64,000 nt of DNA, taken from positions 2,789,501 to 2,853,500 of the forward strand of contig CM051026.1 of NCBI GenBank assembly GCA_027627225.1, given 5' to 3'. The stretch is from Congeria kusceri (lineage: Eukaryota > Mollusca > Bivalvia > Myida > Dreissenidae). Shown piece by piece: positions 25,420-37,045 of the stretch. Under the pieces are notes generated by a model, which was given only the letters and a program-made list of their open reading frames with translations, did not search any database and was not told the DNA's origin. Made by a program: the position numbers and the translations under genes. Positions within the stretch are counted from its first letter, which is position 1. The number at the start of each line of letters is the position of its first letter.

Positions 25420-26332
25420 ACTTCTAACCCGCCACTAACATAAATCGCAATAAAATGGCAGTTTGTTAGACCAATATGATCAAATTTTGACAGAGATTAA
25501 TCAATGACAGAGACATTCACTCGTATATTTTTATAGAAAAATGTGATAATTTGATAGTACAGTAAACACACTTTAGCTACAACACTAAAAGTAAAAAAAT
25601 CGCAAAATACTGTGTCTGATAAACACTTTTAAAACATTGCCTGTCCACTGATGGCTGTAATATCATACATGAACCTCTGCCATATGGACATACCACGGTT
25701 TCATTACAAATTTTGATAAATATTTCACAATCTCTCAATTAGAAACTATTCCAGTTGCACCAGATTTCGGGCGACTTAATGTTGCTTTCTAATAGGTCGG
25801 TTAAGTTTTTCCCATATGCTTAATCAAGTTTATTTTTTCCTTAAATGATTTCGTATGAAATGATACATTAAAACAGAAAATCGACATTTTACTCTCACCT
25901 ACCTTTCCTCGTGCAAAATGATAAAACTAGACCTGTGTCTAGTTCAAGTTGTTAATGTTAGTATTTGGCGGATTTTATTTTTTAGGCTTTTTATGGTATG
26001 ACGGTAACTATCTATCAAAATGCGCAATTATTACATTGAAATTGTACATACACATAAAAAGGCCAGTACATTATTAATTGTCTAAATTTGATTGAATTTC
26101 CCCGAAAATTAGCTTTTTATTACGATATTTGTAAGTGTTGTGTTAGAAGTGCTGTTCAGTGTATTTTGCGACTTTTATATTTTAGGGTTATAGCTTAATT
26201 GTGTTTATTGTAATATCAGATATTGCAAGGAAGGCAATAAAAATGTACGAGTTAATCTCTGTCAAAATTTGATAAAATGTGTCTGACAAATAGCCATTTT
26301 ATTGAGATTTATGTAAGTGGCGGGCTAGAAGT
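25420..26332. mobile_element. ~910-bp foldback element, long inverted arms
   Basis: The left terminus (acttctaacccgccactaac, continuing to ttttgacagagattaatc near 25503) matches the right terminus in inverted form (from taatctctgtcaaaatttga to gtaagtggcgggctagaagt, ending 26332). Further in, ctcgtatatttttatag (25530) pairs with aaaaatgtacgag (26240), and atcgcaaaatactgtg (25600) pairs with gtattttgcgactt (26163). The arms are therefore at least 200 bp long. It has no coding capacity. Confidence 0.8.
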
Positions 26333-26339
26333 GCTGTTC

Positions 26340-26797
26340 AGTGTATTGGTTTGCTTATGTCGGTCGGTCGTTTGGTAGATCTCTGTCGTTTTCGCTCGTT
26401 AAGTCCAATACTTTTCATCCGATCTTAAGCAAACTTTGTGAAAATATTTATTGGCATAATATCTCGGCCAAGTTCGATAATCAGCCAAATCGCTTTAGGA
26501 CTTGTGAAGTTATGACCCTTAAATAATCTAAAATTAGCATTTTTAGCCGTTTCCGGTCTCTAAGTCCAACAGTTTTCAGCCGATCTTCACCAAACTTGCT
26601 GAAAATGTTGAGGGCATAACATCTCGGCCAAGTTCGATAATCAGCCAATTCGCACCTGGAATTTGGAGTCATGGCTATTGAATTATCTAAAATTGGCCGT
26701 TTTAGCGGTCTCCGCTGTCACCACCAAACTTGATATTTTCAAGATTTCTTTCAACCTAGAGATGGCATTACTGTTTTACAAACAGCTCTTGTTACTA
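26340..26797 (+). mobile_element. ~160-bp tandem-monomer element, copy 1
   Basis: Two monomers about 160 bp apart each carry agtccaa-a-ttttca-ccgatctt, tctcggccaagttcgataat and ttatctaaaatt. They are followed by the terminal word ttttacaaacagctcttgtt. The same family occurs at 59060-59703 with 61947-61998 (interrupted by piggyBac) and inverted at 62650-62990. Confidence 0.75.
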
Positions 26798-27059
26798 AAG
26801 GATCTACAAATTCTACCAATGTGTTTGGTATTACAATCTTTATATATTTAACAAAAGTACGATCCCGTATTCATGTTATTTGATAATGTATTTAACTTTT
26901 TTATTGAATTAAGCATTGAACATTACGTTTATAACCGATGACAAAACAACAACAACAAGATAATGATATAAATAAATTGTCCCATCGGTCTCTGGTGAAA
27001 AGGTTATTGTTACAGCCTTCGTGGTAGTTTTTGTCAACATGTGTTCTTTATTGTTGTTC

Positions 27060-27330
27060 AGGGCCCGTATTCACCAATCTATTCTTAGACTTAAGACGTA
27101 ATAATAAAGAAATTTCGAAACTGTTCTGTTATGAGAAATGTGTTAATTTGAATCTTTCTTGGTATTCCGCAACTCAAATTACAGAGTTCTCTACTCAGAA
27201 AGAATTTTTAATGACAATAGCGTCATTGGTACCTAGCATATTTGCGAACGCAGAAGTATTTTTATTGAGTCTGAGTCTCAGAGTATGTCCTTTTTTCTTA
27301 AGTCTAAGAATAGGTTGGTGAATAAGTTCT
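27060..27330. mobile_element. MITE with CCGTATTCACCAA ends
   Basis: The left end (cccgtattcaccaatctatt cttagacttaag) matches the inverted right end (cttaagtctaagaa tag gttggtgaataag, ending about 27330). It is about 270 bp long. The gggcccgtattc start resembles the gggtccgtattcc start of the element at 29372. Confidence 0.75.
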
Positions 27331-27428
27331 TAGATGCCAGGTTTATGATTTTTTTTTAATGAACTCTGATTTTGATATACAAAAAATATGTACAATCAAG
27401 CATGAGTGTCGAAAATATAGTTTTACTG

Positions 27429-27685
27429 AGGCCAAAAAATAAATAAATTGTGTGTTTCGGGCAACGGTCTAAACAAAGTTAGGTAGGGTCTGGATTTAGT
27501 GTGTGGGGGGGGGGGGGGGGGAGGGGGTTACATTTTAAGAGACAAATTACGTTCAAAAACATTTAATTATCTAAAATCTGGGGAATTCGGATTTCACGAA
27601 AAACAATTGTCGCTAAAAGTTTTAGGGTCGGAGGGTTTTCGCTAGGTAGGATCGAGTTCCCCGAAACACAGATATTTTTTGGCCT
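27429..27685. mobile_element. MITE with AGGCCAAAAAATA ends
   Basis: The left end (aggccaaaaaata, then tgtgtttcggg) is inverted at the right end (ccccgaaacaca then tattttttggcct). It is about 257 bp long. The interior contains a 13-bp G homopolymer near 27510. Confidence 0.75.
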
Positions 27686-28208
27686 GATTTTGGAAGAGAA
27701 AGGGCAATAATGTTATTGTAAACTCAACGTCGGAATCAGAAGTTACTTATTAAACTTGTACCTCATTGAATTGCATTTCGATGCAGTGATTGAACGTTGG
27801 AACAATAAAGCATAGATATAGTAATATTGTTCATTTTATTTGAAGCGTGAGAGGCCGGGATTTTGTAAATTACAGGCTATATTAGTATTAACCCAAAAAT
27901 CACACGCACGTGCTTAATTGCTCGTATTTTACTACTCTATAGTCAGAAATCGTTTCGTCATCAAAAATCAAAATATGTCGGCCTAAGATATTAAGGAATA
28001 TTTTCTTAAAATTGAATACAACTTCCGACCATTTTGTGTGACATGTGTGCTCTTCTATAATTAAAAAATGACAAAACTAATTTTTTTGAAGGTAAAGATT
28101 TCAGCATTTGCAATAACAACAGATGACAATTGTTGGACACACATTTACATCCATCGTCATACATTTTAAGGCAAACATTCCAAAATTATTCGATTTGAAT
28201 ATTAAACT
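27686..28208. other. Non-coding interval, no feature seen
   Basis: AT-rich, no open frame above noise and no recognised repeat. Confidence 0.5.
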
Positions 28209-28509
28209 TAAGAAATAATTGTTGATTTGTAGTTTTTTATCGGCCAATAAACAACGATTTGGAGTTCTGATGCGTTGGAATCCAACCACGAGGACGCTAG
28301 CCGGAGTTGTTTAATAGCCACGCATCCGAACGACAAAATTATTTCGATTCTTACATGATTTGACATATACTTTTCAAATTGTAATTGAGCTACTTTTTTT
28401 TACTTTACTCCACCCCGAATCGGGACTTCTTTCAGCGTTGTTTATCGGGTAGTTTAATAGCGATAATTTTGTTCTTTGTCTACAGAAAAAATTAGCGAGT
28501 ATCATTTTA
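28209..28509 (-). mobile_element. Foldback family A, near-complete copy
   Basis: In reverse orientation relative to 11481-11801. It starts with taagaaataattgttgattt, contains atcggccaataaacaacgat, gagttctgatgcgt, ttacatgatttgacatat, cgaatcggga and gttgtttatcgggtagttta, and ends agcgagtatcatttta. Confidence 0.75.
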
Positions 28510-29018
28510 GAATATATGGTTATACAAATGTAACCTGGTAACGAAGCAGATTTATACAATCGAAACATTAATATATTATGAGATTTGATGTTAACAAATA
28601 GTTTTCGATTTGGCGTTGTAATAGCTAATAAACGCTTTGGAATTATGATCAAAATGAATCTATTAACGCGTTCTGGGTCTAGTAACCGCATGTCGGAACG
28701 AAAACTCGTACGGTATTTAAATGCGACCATTATTTCCATTTTAAAATGATGTGACAAATGAACTCTGCAACTATGACTATTCTACGGTGCTCCGAGCATG
28801 TTCACGTGCGTACGTTCGCAAGCGCGTCACCGCTTTCACAGTTACGTCCTTCAGTGATACAAAATTTTACTTGACTTTCATTAAAACAAAACTGATCGAA
28901 TTGCGTCAGTTTTGGAATATTTGTTAACGTTGTTTATTTGACAATAATGAGTTAATTAAATTTGCGTTTTGACCAATGAATAAGAACAACAATAACAAAA
29001 ATATTGTTTAGGCCTAAT
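28510..29018. other. Non-coding interval, no feature seen
   Basis: Contains a faint family A-like word (ggcgttgtaatagctaataaacg at about 28611) and otherwise unannotatable AT-rich sequence. Confidence 0.4.
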
Positions 29019-29272
29019 ATATACTAATAGAAAAAAGAAACTGGACATGTTTTCATTTCTTTTTTTTATATGTTGTTAGATTTAAATATTGATGAATTTG
29101 GTTTGGATGACGTTAGCGTTTACTGATTGATCAATTACTTGGGCATTACAATTATTGATTAGTTCCATTTATAACCTAAATTTGACTACCAAACTCATCC
29201 AAATTTTAATATAACAACATGTATAAAATACGGAATAAAAACATGTCCAGTTTCTGTTTTCTATCAGTATAT
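29019..29272. mobile_element. Foldback MITE, ~90-bp arms
   Basis: The left arm (atatactaatagaaaaaaga, aactggacatgttttcat, atatgttgttagattt, gatgaatttggtttgg) pairs with the right arm (ccaaactcatccaaat, atataacaacatgtat, aaaacatgtccagtttctg, ttttctatcagtatat). About 90 bp pair on each side of a ~70-bp centre. Confidence 0.85.
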
Positions 29273-29371
29273 GATTCATGATAGTATAAAAAATATTGCA
29301 CTCAAGTCCATTTCAACTTTTTTTTTATTTCTGGCACATTGTTTTTCCAATCTATTTCTTTACTTTACTTA

Positions 29372-29567
29372 TCAGGGTCCGTATTCCAGAATCATCGCAA
29401 GTTTAGCTTAAAATATTTCCATTTAAAATAACAGCAGTAAATAATGAGTTAATAACTTATAAAACTTAGCACTAAGCCTTTTAAATATGAAAACAGATAA
29501 TGAAATATGACGATTTAGGGTTAAGGATAAGATTTTAGTTAGGATGTTTCTGGAATACAGCCCCTGA
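29372..29567. mobile_element. MITE with CAGGGTCCGTATTCCAGAA ends
   Basis: The left end cagggtccgtattccagaat and the inverted right end (ttctggaatacagcccctg) define a ~196-bp element without coding capacity. Confidence 0.8.
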
Positions 29568-29782
29568 TGATCACAATGCAAAATATTATCAGTCATCCCC
29601 ATTGTTTAGTATGTTTACATCTGTATGAATTCCAATTGGTCAGTTTTGTCTTTCAAAGCTGTGACATGTAAAGCACGTGCAAGCAGACCGTGACACTATT
29701 GTAATCAGTGCGTAGCTAGACTGAATGTGACTGTACTCGCAGTAAAATTAAGTAATCTAAAAAATATATTTATTCAAGATAA

Positions 29783-30061
29783 ATGATGCACTGTGTCGTT
29801 ATGGTGGCAAGGATTCTAATGTTGTTGTTATTTTCGTGGTATTTTCTCTTCTTATTGCTATGTAAGCGTAACGTGCGAAAAGAAGTATACCCAGTTACGC
29901 CCCTGGTAATTCGATTAGTTTTACCAAAATCTTGGTATAACAATTTTACTCTGGGCGGTTTCCACGTGAATTTCGATGAACGCTTGTTTGAACCTCTGAT
30001 TGCCTTCGATTTTGCATCGAGGGTTTTGATTGGGTTCGGAATGTTGAAACGTCGATTGTGA
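29783..30061 (+). CDS. Short ORF, 92 aa, hydrophobic N-terminus; doubtful
   Basis: An ATG-initiated frame of 92 codons. Residues 5-28 form a strongly hydrophobic stretch (rich in L, F, V) followed by a basic cluster (KRNVRK), as in a signal anchor. The remainder has no family I recognise. There is no flanking exon evidence, no polyadenylation signal directly downstream, and similar-length ORFs arise by chance in this window. It is listed because it is not explained by a repeat; it may well be spurious. Confidence 0.15.
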   Translation: MMHCVVMVARILMLLLFSWYFLFLLLCKRNVRKEVYPVTPLVIRLVLPKSWYNNFTLGGFHVNFDERLFEPLIAFDFASRVLIGFGMLKRRL

Positions 30062-30409
30062 TTCTGCGATGTTTACTGTGCATGATTACATTGAAAAGAA
30101 AGGCGCGCGCGCATCATTTGTTCGTTGTTCCCAAGCAAAATGGATGTCATTCAATCTGACACAGCGAACTACTTCAACTCAGAACTCCAAACATGTGATT
30201 TTATGGCTAATCATATAAATGTATGTATAACACGTTTTTCTTAATTTTAAAATTGTATAAATGCGGCTTCGAATAGTTTTATTAAATATTGAAACACATG
30301 CTATATGTATTTACACAACATTGCACAGTTAAACTTATTTTTGAACATAATACTGTTTTATGTAGCAAAGACACATTTTGAATACATACACATTTCTTGT
30401 TCTAACCCC

Positions 30410-30448
30410 CTAACCCCCCCCCCCCCCCACCCCCACACACACACACAC
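30410..30448. repeat. Poly-C and (CA)n tract
   Basis: A ~15-bp C-run is followed by (AC)n. Simple sequence. Confidence 0.9.
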
Positions 30449-30478
30449 CATTTTACATGTCACGTTATCCAAAGAGGC

Positions 30479-30755
30479 ATCTTTATCAGAACAGAACAGA
30501 ACAGAATATTTTATTCAGTTACTTGAACATATATACATGTTCCTCATAACATGATCCAATGCATAACAATTATAAACACATGACAACGTATAATATATGT
30601 ACATATATACACACTTTATAACAGAAGAATTTTAACAAACACGTAGTTAATAATTCAATAATTCTATATGAATATCAAACAGTAGATATATAGTAAATTA
30701 CAACGTAGTTTATAAACAAGATTCACTCCCCGAGGAGGGACTTATAAGTTATCCT
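30479..30755 (-). mobile_element. 3' end of a non-LTR retrotransposon or SINE
   Basis: Read on the minus strand the segment ends with ctgaataaaatattctgttc followed by further TTCTG repeats, i.e. an AATAAA signal plus a short microsatellite tail typical of LINE/SINE 3' ends. It is absent from the equivalent place in module 2 (about 33797), and ttatcc words flank it, consistent with an insertion after the module duplication. Family not identified. Confidence 0.5.
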
Positions 30756-32429
30756 ATAAACGCTTTCTTTCGGCTTCAGTCTTTTGGCCGCCAAGTTGAC
30801 AAGTTTCATCGTTCTCGTGCAGACGAATTTCCCGCTTCGACGGTGCTCCTGTTTCGAAACGATTGCAGTAACGAGGCCGTTTGTTTTTGGATACCAGCAA
30901 CAAAAATGTCATAATAAAATTACGTTTTGACGTAATTTGCGAGTCTAATTTTGAATTAAAGCAAATACTTTCTTTAGTAAATAAAATTTGATTATATCTT
31001 CAAATTAGAAAGTGTGAACTCTTCTTAAGCGTCTAATGCATTATTACGTTAAATACACCGTTTCTTAATTGTGTACGTAAATGGCAGCTTTAACTCAAAA
31101 TTCGGGTTAGGGGTGTACACGAATTCGACTTTTGATGCATGTACGTTGTATAGATAAGCATATGGTTTTAACCATCGGAAAAGAGGAGCGTTTGTTTCAT
31201 TGAATTCTCAAGCCACGGCCCTGTCAAATCAGGCGACGAGATGGAAAGGGCGCCCCCACCCTGCCGTCTGGCTCGTCAGGGCCATGACCTGGGAGTTCAA
31301 AGGAACAAATACGAGTCTTTTCTGATGATCATAAAATGGGATGAAATAAATATAGAAAAGCTCTAAATGCCAAAGTTTTAGTTGCCATTTATGTTTGAAA
31401 TAAAATTGATGATGATGACGATGAAGATCAATACGATCTGTGATCATAGGTCCACAATAATTAATGTTTACTGATTTGTTTTTTTTGTATTTTTTCTTTG
31501 TATTTCTGATGTGGTGACCTAAGTGACCGCTATGCTGCTAAGGTTCCGTCTCTTCGACCAATACTCCAACGATGCTTAGGACAACAAGAAAGCAGTGAAG
31601 ACCAGCGCTGGATGCAGACGACAATGATGGCGTTAACACGTGCTAAGTTTTAGTTTTATTCTGTTGATGAGAATTTTCAGACTTAGCAGATGATAGCCAG
31701 TGCTCAATGCAACAGAGTCCGAGGCAGTCAGCACACAGGAGTCAGTCGACAATGGATGAGACAATAACATGAGCTGAGTTTTATTTTATGGTCTAAAGCA
31801 ATTACAAGATCCTTTACACATGTTACTTCTAGGACTATGTATTTTACTGGATTTTAGTCACCCATAAGACAAACAATTTATTTGCTATTTGAGAAAAACA
31901 CATGCTGTCTAAACATAAACTGCCAAAAAAATCCACTTTTAAGTAATTTGGTGTCACAATATTTCAGATTTACATTTTCAAGAAATAACCATTTCAACCA
32001 GAGTTCGTTATTTTAATGCCTCTTTAGCAGAGACAATAAACGAACGGCCTACTTTCAGATGATTCAGACGCAAAATCGAGCTGGACGCATTCGACAGTTT
32101 TGGTCCCATGACGCAGGAAATCAATTGAGGACAACATGACAACGAAAACCAACTAATTCGACGGGCGTGAGCGGTAAAAATAACTTTTGTTTTTGAATAA
32201 TCGTAAAAAATACAATGATTTGTGAAAGATAATGATCATAGTTCTATATTTAATAACATTTAACTATCTTTTGAATTAATGTTGATATTGTTTGCCATAC
32301 ATTTAAAAATACTGCGTGGCAGTAACGGTTAACAGTGGAAGTATTGTAACCGTGATTGTTAACACTTTAGGTTGGCAATTATCATATTTTATTTATTTTA
32401 GTTTTAGTAGCACTTGTAGCAGTCTTTAG

Positions 32430-33475
32430 AAGCAGACAACAACAACGCCTCGTTGCCCATGACAACCTCACCCCGTTTCCGAGGACAAGCACACCCCGTT
32501 GCTACAACAACCACACCCCGTTGCCAACAACAAGTACACCCCGTTGCCAACAACAACTACACCCCGTTTCCAACAACAACCACACCCCGTTGCAAACAAA
32601 AACAGCCCTTTGCCGAGGACAACCACTCCCCGTTGCCGACGACAACAACACCCCGTTGCCAACAACACCCCGTTAAAGAGGACAATAACATCCCGTTGCC
32701 AACAAGAACAACACACCGTTACCAACAACAACTGCTGATGATAAAAACACCAATTGCCTAGAATAACAACACCCCGTTGCAAACAACAACAACACCCTGT
32801 TACCGAGGACAACAACACCCCGTTACCAACAACAACACCCCTTTGCTAACAACAACACCTCGTTTCCAGGGACAACACTGCCCCGTTTCCAAGGACAACC
32901 ACATCCCGTTGCCAACAACTCCCCGAGACCGAGGACAACAACACACCGTTACCAGCAACAACAACCTGTTGCTTAGGACACCCACACATTGCCGAGACAG
33001 CCACACACCTATGCCGAGGAAAACTACAACCCTTTGCCGAAGACAACCAAAACCCGTTGCCGATGACAACTACAACCCGTTCCCGAAGAAACTACACCCT
33101 GTTGCCGACGACAAATACACCCCTTTTCTTCCGATAACCAAACCCCGTTGCCGACGACCACACCCCGTTGCCGACAACAACTACACCGCGTTGCCTTGAC
33201 AACCACTCCCCGTTGCCGACGACAACCACGCCATGTTGCAGAGGACAGCTTCACCACGTTGCAGACGACAACCACACTAAGTTGCAGAGGAAAACTGCAC
33301 CACGTTGCAGAGGAAAACTACACCACGTTGCAGAGGAAAACCACACCACGTTGCAGACGACAACTACACCACGTTGCCGAGGACAACCATACCCCGTTGC
33401 CGAGGACAACCACACAACGCTGCCGAGGACAACCACAACCCGTTGCCGACGACGAACACACTTCGATTTAGACGA
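32430..33475. repeat. 23-bp array A (about 45 units)
   Basis: Units of 23 bp have the order CGTTGC, two to four variable bases, GACAAC, then CACACCC or similar. Local subfamilies include a CGTTGCCAACAACAAC type (32500-32760) and a CACGTTGCAGAGGAAAAC type (33250-33350). 23 is not a multiple of 3, so all frames are visited in turn and the ORFs (up to 144 codons, both strands) are artefacts. The array is preceded by attttagttttag and cttgtagcagtctttag, which resemble splice acceptors, and by a leading agcagacaacaac word also present before array C. Confidence 0.9.
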
Positions 33476-34120
33476 CTTGTGTTCGATGCAGCTGACAGCC
33501 CAAAATCGATGCAGATGACATACACTGACGCATGCGCAAGCGACCAGTTAAGTACAATAACGCAGCAAAAACAGAACGTAAGGACAAATGCAGTAAATGT
33601 TGATCATATATTGTTTGCTATACAATATATTTTCCTGCTTTTCATACGGCAATACAATATTATTTTGTTTGGGCACAAGACAAAAACATTGTTTTATTTG
33701 AATACTCCTAATAAAATTGTCAGTTCTTTTTTTAAATAAAGAAAAAATTGCTTGTTCTAAAACCCACATTTATATGTCACGTTATCCAAAAAATACAACG
33801 TTCATCGGTCTCTTATAGACGCTTTCTTTCGGTTGCAGTATTTGGGCCACCAAGTTGACAGATTTCATCGATCTCGTGCAGATGCATTCTACGCTTCGAC
33901 GGCGCTCCTGTTTCGAAACGATTGCGGTAACGAGGCCGGTTGCCATTGGATACCAGCAACAGATGAGTCATAATGACATCATGTGTTCACGTATTTGGCA
34001 CGTCTATTTTTGTATTAATGTCACACCCTCTCTAATTAAGAAAAGTTCTTTTTTTATTAATTTTTTTTGAATATTGATTGGAAAGTGTGACATCTTCGTC
34101 AACGTCGAATGTATAAGGCG

Positions 34121-34250
34121 TATTGAGACATTTTCGTGTCCGCTTCCTGGGTAGAACCAGTACTTGGTGTCTTGTGAGAAAGGACACCATATCCATCACA
34201 CAGTTGCGTTCTCTTTTAATCCTTTAAATATATACATTCAAAATTGACTT
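34121..34250 (-). mobile_element. SINE 3'-body fragment, same family as 44525
   Basis: On the minus strand this reads gacaccaagtactggttcta cccag and continues to gaaaatgtctcaa, matching gacaccgagtactggttcta cccag and gaaagtgtctcag at 44604-44655. The equivalent site in module 1 (about 31060) lacks it, so it inserted after the module duplication. Confidence 0.7.
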
Positions 34251-34837
34251 CGTGTACACAAATGGCAACTTTGACTCAAAATTCGGTATTGGGATGTAAA
34301 AAGCATGTTTTTTTATATACATGGACGACATTTATCTGTTTTTGTTAAGATTTAAATTCTAATTTAACTGCTCAGTATATTAAATTCAAAGTCGGAAACG
34401 AGGAGTGTTTGTTCTGGTGAATTCTCAAACCAATGCCCGGTCAAATCAGGCGTCAAGATGGAAAGGGCGCCCCCAAACTGCCGTCTGACTTATCAGGGTC
34501 ATGACATGGGAGTTCAAAGGAATAAATACGAGTCTTTTCTGATGATCAAAACATTGGGATTGACAAAACCATAAGATACTCGGGTCCAAAGTTTTAGTTC
34601 AAAGGCGTTAATTGTAATAATTATGATACTAAGGAACTGGAGATTAATGCTCTATAGCACTGAAAACAATGTCCTATAAAACAACACTGAGGCATACAAT
34701 AACATACAAAAATAAATATTATATTTAGTGTTTTTTTTTTATTTAAGCGTGATATCTGACTTACGTGATTGATATGCTGCAGAAGTGACTTTTCTCCGAG
34801 CACGGATCCGACGACATCCCACGCTCCGATTTTCTCC

Positions 34838-35025
34838 AGGAGACGACAACTAAAGATTGTTCGACAACTAGATATCGGTACAGGAGACAACTAGAGATTG
34901 GTGGGGGCGACAACTAGAGATTGGTATAGGCGACAACTAGAGATTGGTGCAGGCGACAACTACAGATTGGTGCAGACGACAACTGGAGATTGGCGAAGAC
35001 GACAAATTGGTGCAGATGACAATCG
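34838..35025. repeat. 23-bp array E (about 8 units)
   Basis: Eight units spaced 23 bp carry GGTGCAGGCGACAACTAGAG-type sequence. They align column by column with the units of arrays B, C and D (GATGCAGACGACAACCAG). Confidence 0.85.
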
Positions 35026-35099
35026 ATGGCGACGATAACACGAGCTAAGTGTAATTTTTAAACTGATGATAAGCTTTTTCAGGCGATGCTTAAGTCACC

Positions 35100-35302
35100 A
35101 AGAGCTCTATGCAGACGACATTCCGAGTACGATGCAGACGACATTCCGAGCACGATGCAGACGATATTCCGAGCACGATGCCGACGACATTCCGACGCAG
35201 ACGACATGCCAAGCACGATGCAGACGACAAACAGAGTTTGAGGCAAGCGACATTCAGCAGGCAAATGCAGTCGACCATGGAGGACAACGAACCACAAGTA
35301 AG
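35100..35302. repeat. 23-bp array B, exon-like borders
   Basis: About six units of GACGACATTCCGAGCACGAT-type with period 23 (35108-35240), then degenerate copies. The block is bounded on the left by a pyrimidine-rich gctttttcag (ending 35083) and on the right by cacaagtaagctg (35292-35304), a near-consensus acceptor and donor pair on the plus strand. No single frame stays coding through the block on period grounds, so if it is an exon it is probably non-coding. Confidence 0.85.
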
Positions 35303-36180
35303 CTGTAGGTTAGAAACCAGTCAATCACAAATGTTAGGATCCAAAAGTAGAAGAGCAAAATAGCGTTTCTCGTCACTTTTCTTTATTTCAGATGTTGCGA
35401 TTCTCGTCCCAGTTTAAAGATGCCTTACTCTGTTTTCAAAATTTAACTCTTAAATATATGCATCTCACTTGATTGCTGTCAACCGTTAGATACACAAAAT
35501 GCATACGAAATTAGGACAAAAGCACAAGCTGTGTACAAACTGTTGAAATTTTCTGGTTATTCGGTTTCACGATACATTCAATAGGGCTGGAGACGTGTCG
35601 TTTACAATTAATAACCGGTCAAGCCAGAGTCCGTTATGCGAATTGCATATTTTAGGTAAAGATCCATTTGATATACGGCCTTCTTTCAGACGATGCAGGC
35701 AACACACATACCACGATTCCTTCTTTCAGACGATGCAGACGACAAACCGATCTTGGTACAGATGACGATCTTGCCTCCATGACACGACACCGCGCAGGAA
35801 ATTGATGATAACAGCATGACAACCAAGCGTTTCTTAAGACTGGCATGGGCGCTAAAAAGTTTGTTTTATGTTAAATTATATTTTCCCTTTAAACCAAGTG
35901 GTAATATAAATAAAAACCTTCATATGCGAACGAGTAACAGTTAAAATGAGAAATTTTAGTGATTCTTTAAATAAAATGAACGACAGTAACAATCAATACA
36001 ATCAATACAATTGCAATTTAAGTTCTGTAATTGTAGTTTAGGAGACTATGTGGTGAAAATAAAAACAGAAGCATATTTTATTTCGCATAAATATATCTAT
36101 ATGTCATTATAAAATAGTTTTGTTTAAAATGTGTTTTTTTGGCAAATAATTTCAGCAATATATTAGCAGAATTTAGCAGC

Positions 36181-37045
36181 AGACAACAACTAATCTAGGA
36201 TGCATACAACAAACAGACCACGATGCAGACATCAAACAGACCACGATGCAGGCAACAAACAGATCACGATACTGATAACAAACAGACCAAGACGCTGACA
36301 ACAAACAGAGCACGATGCACAAAACAAATAGACCAAGCTGCAGATAACAAACACACTACGATACAGACAACAAACACACCACGATGCAGACAACAAACAG
36401 ACCACGATGCTGAGAACAAACAAACCACCATGCAGACAACAAACAGACCACGATGCTGAGAACAAACAAACCACCATGCAGACAACAAACAGACCACGAT
36501 GCAGACAACAAAAAGACCACGATGCAGACAACAAACACATCACGATACTGACAACAAATATACCACGATGCTGACAACAAGCATACCAAGATGCTGACAA
36601 CAAACAAGCACAGTACTGACATTAGATAGATAACGATTCTGACAACAGACAACCACGTTGCTGACATCAAGACAGATTACGATGCTGACAACAATCAACC
36701 ACGATGCTGACAACAAACAGACCACGGTGCTGACAACAAACAGACCACGCTGCTGACATAAACACGACCACGATGCTAACAACAAAACGACCACGGTGCT
36801 GATAACAAACAGACCATGGTGCCGACATAAAAAAGACCACGATAATAACAATAAGCAGACCACGATGCTGATAACAAACAAAACACGTTGTTAACAACAA
36901 ACTGACCACGATTCGGACATACGGACTACGATGCTAACAACAGACCCCATGCTGACAATATCCAGACTACGGTGCTGACAACATACAGACCACGATGCTG
37001 ACAACAGCATGACCACAATGCTGACAACAAACAGACGTGTTTTGC
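36181..37045. repeat. 23-bp array C (about 36 units)
   Basis: The longest uniform array of the cluster has units GACAACAAACAGACCACGAT plus GCA or GCT, period 23. It is preceded by ggcaaataatttcag and agcagcagacaacaac, parallel to the start of array A. ORFs of 60-123 codons in several frames of both strands are artefacts of the period. Confidence 0.9.

Larger units (their letters stand above)
30450..33545. repeat. Duplicated module, copy 1 (contains a 23-bp array)
   Basis: Shared landmarks with module 2, in the same order: gtcacgttatccaaa (30460/33778), cgctttctttcgg and ccaagttgacaagtttcatcg (30764-30810/33820-33870), gctcctgtttcgaaacgatt (30845/33904), ctcaaaattcgg (31096/34274), gtcaaatcaggcg to tgatgatc (31224-31331/34440-34549), and a tttcaga-gat-cagacg to caggaaat segment (32054-32130/35686-35802). 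The module ends in a 23-bp array. Relative to module 2 it carries an extra ~275-bp insertion (30479-30755). Confidence 0.7.

Noticed and set aside
30755..30900. Minus-strand open frame conserved between the two modules (LVTAIVSKQE and similar)
   Set aside because: Other frames are open over the same segment in both copies, and in module 1 the frame runs into a retrotransposon insertion before stopping, so openness is not evidence of coding.
32430..33475. Regular short repeats resembling a CRISPR array
   Set aside because: The units are directly adjacent with no unique spacers, unit sequence varies continuously, and the DNA is animal-like.
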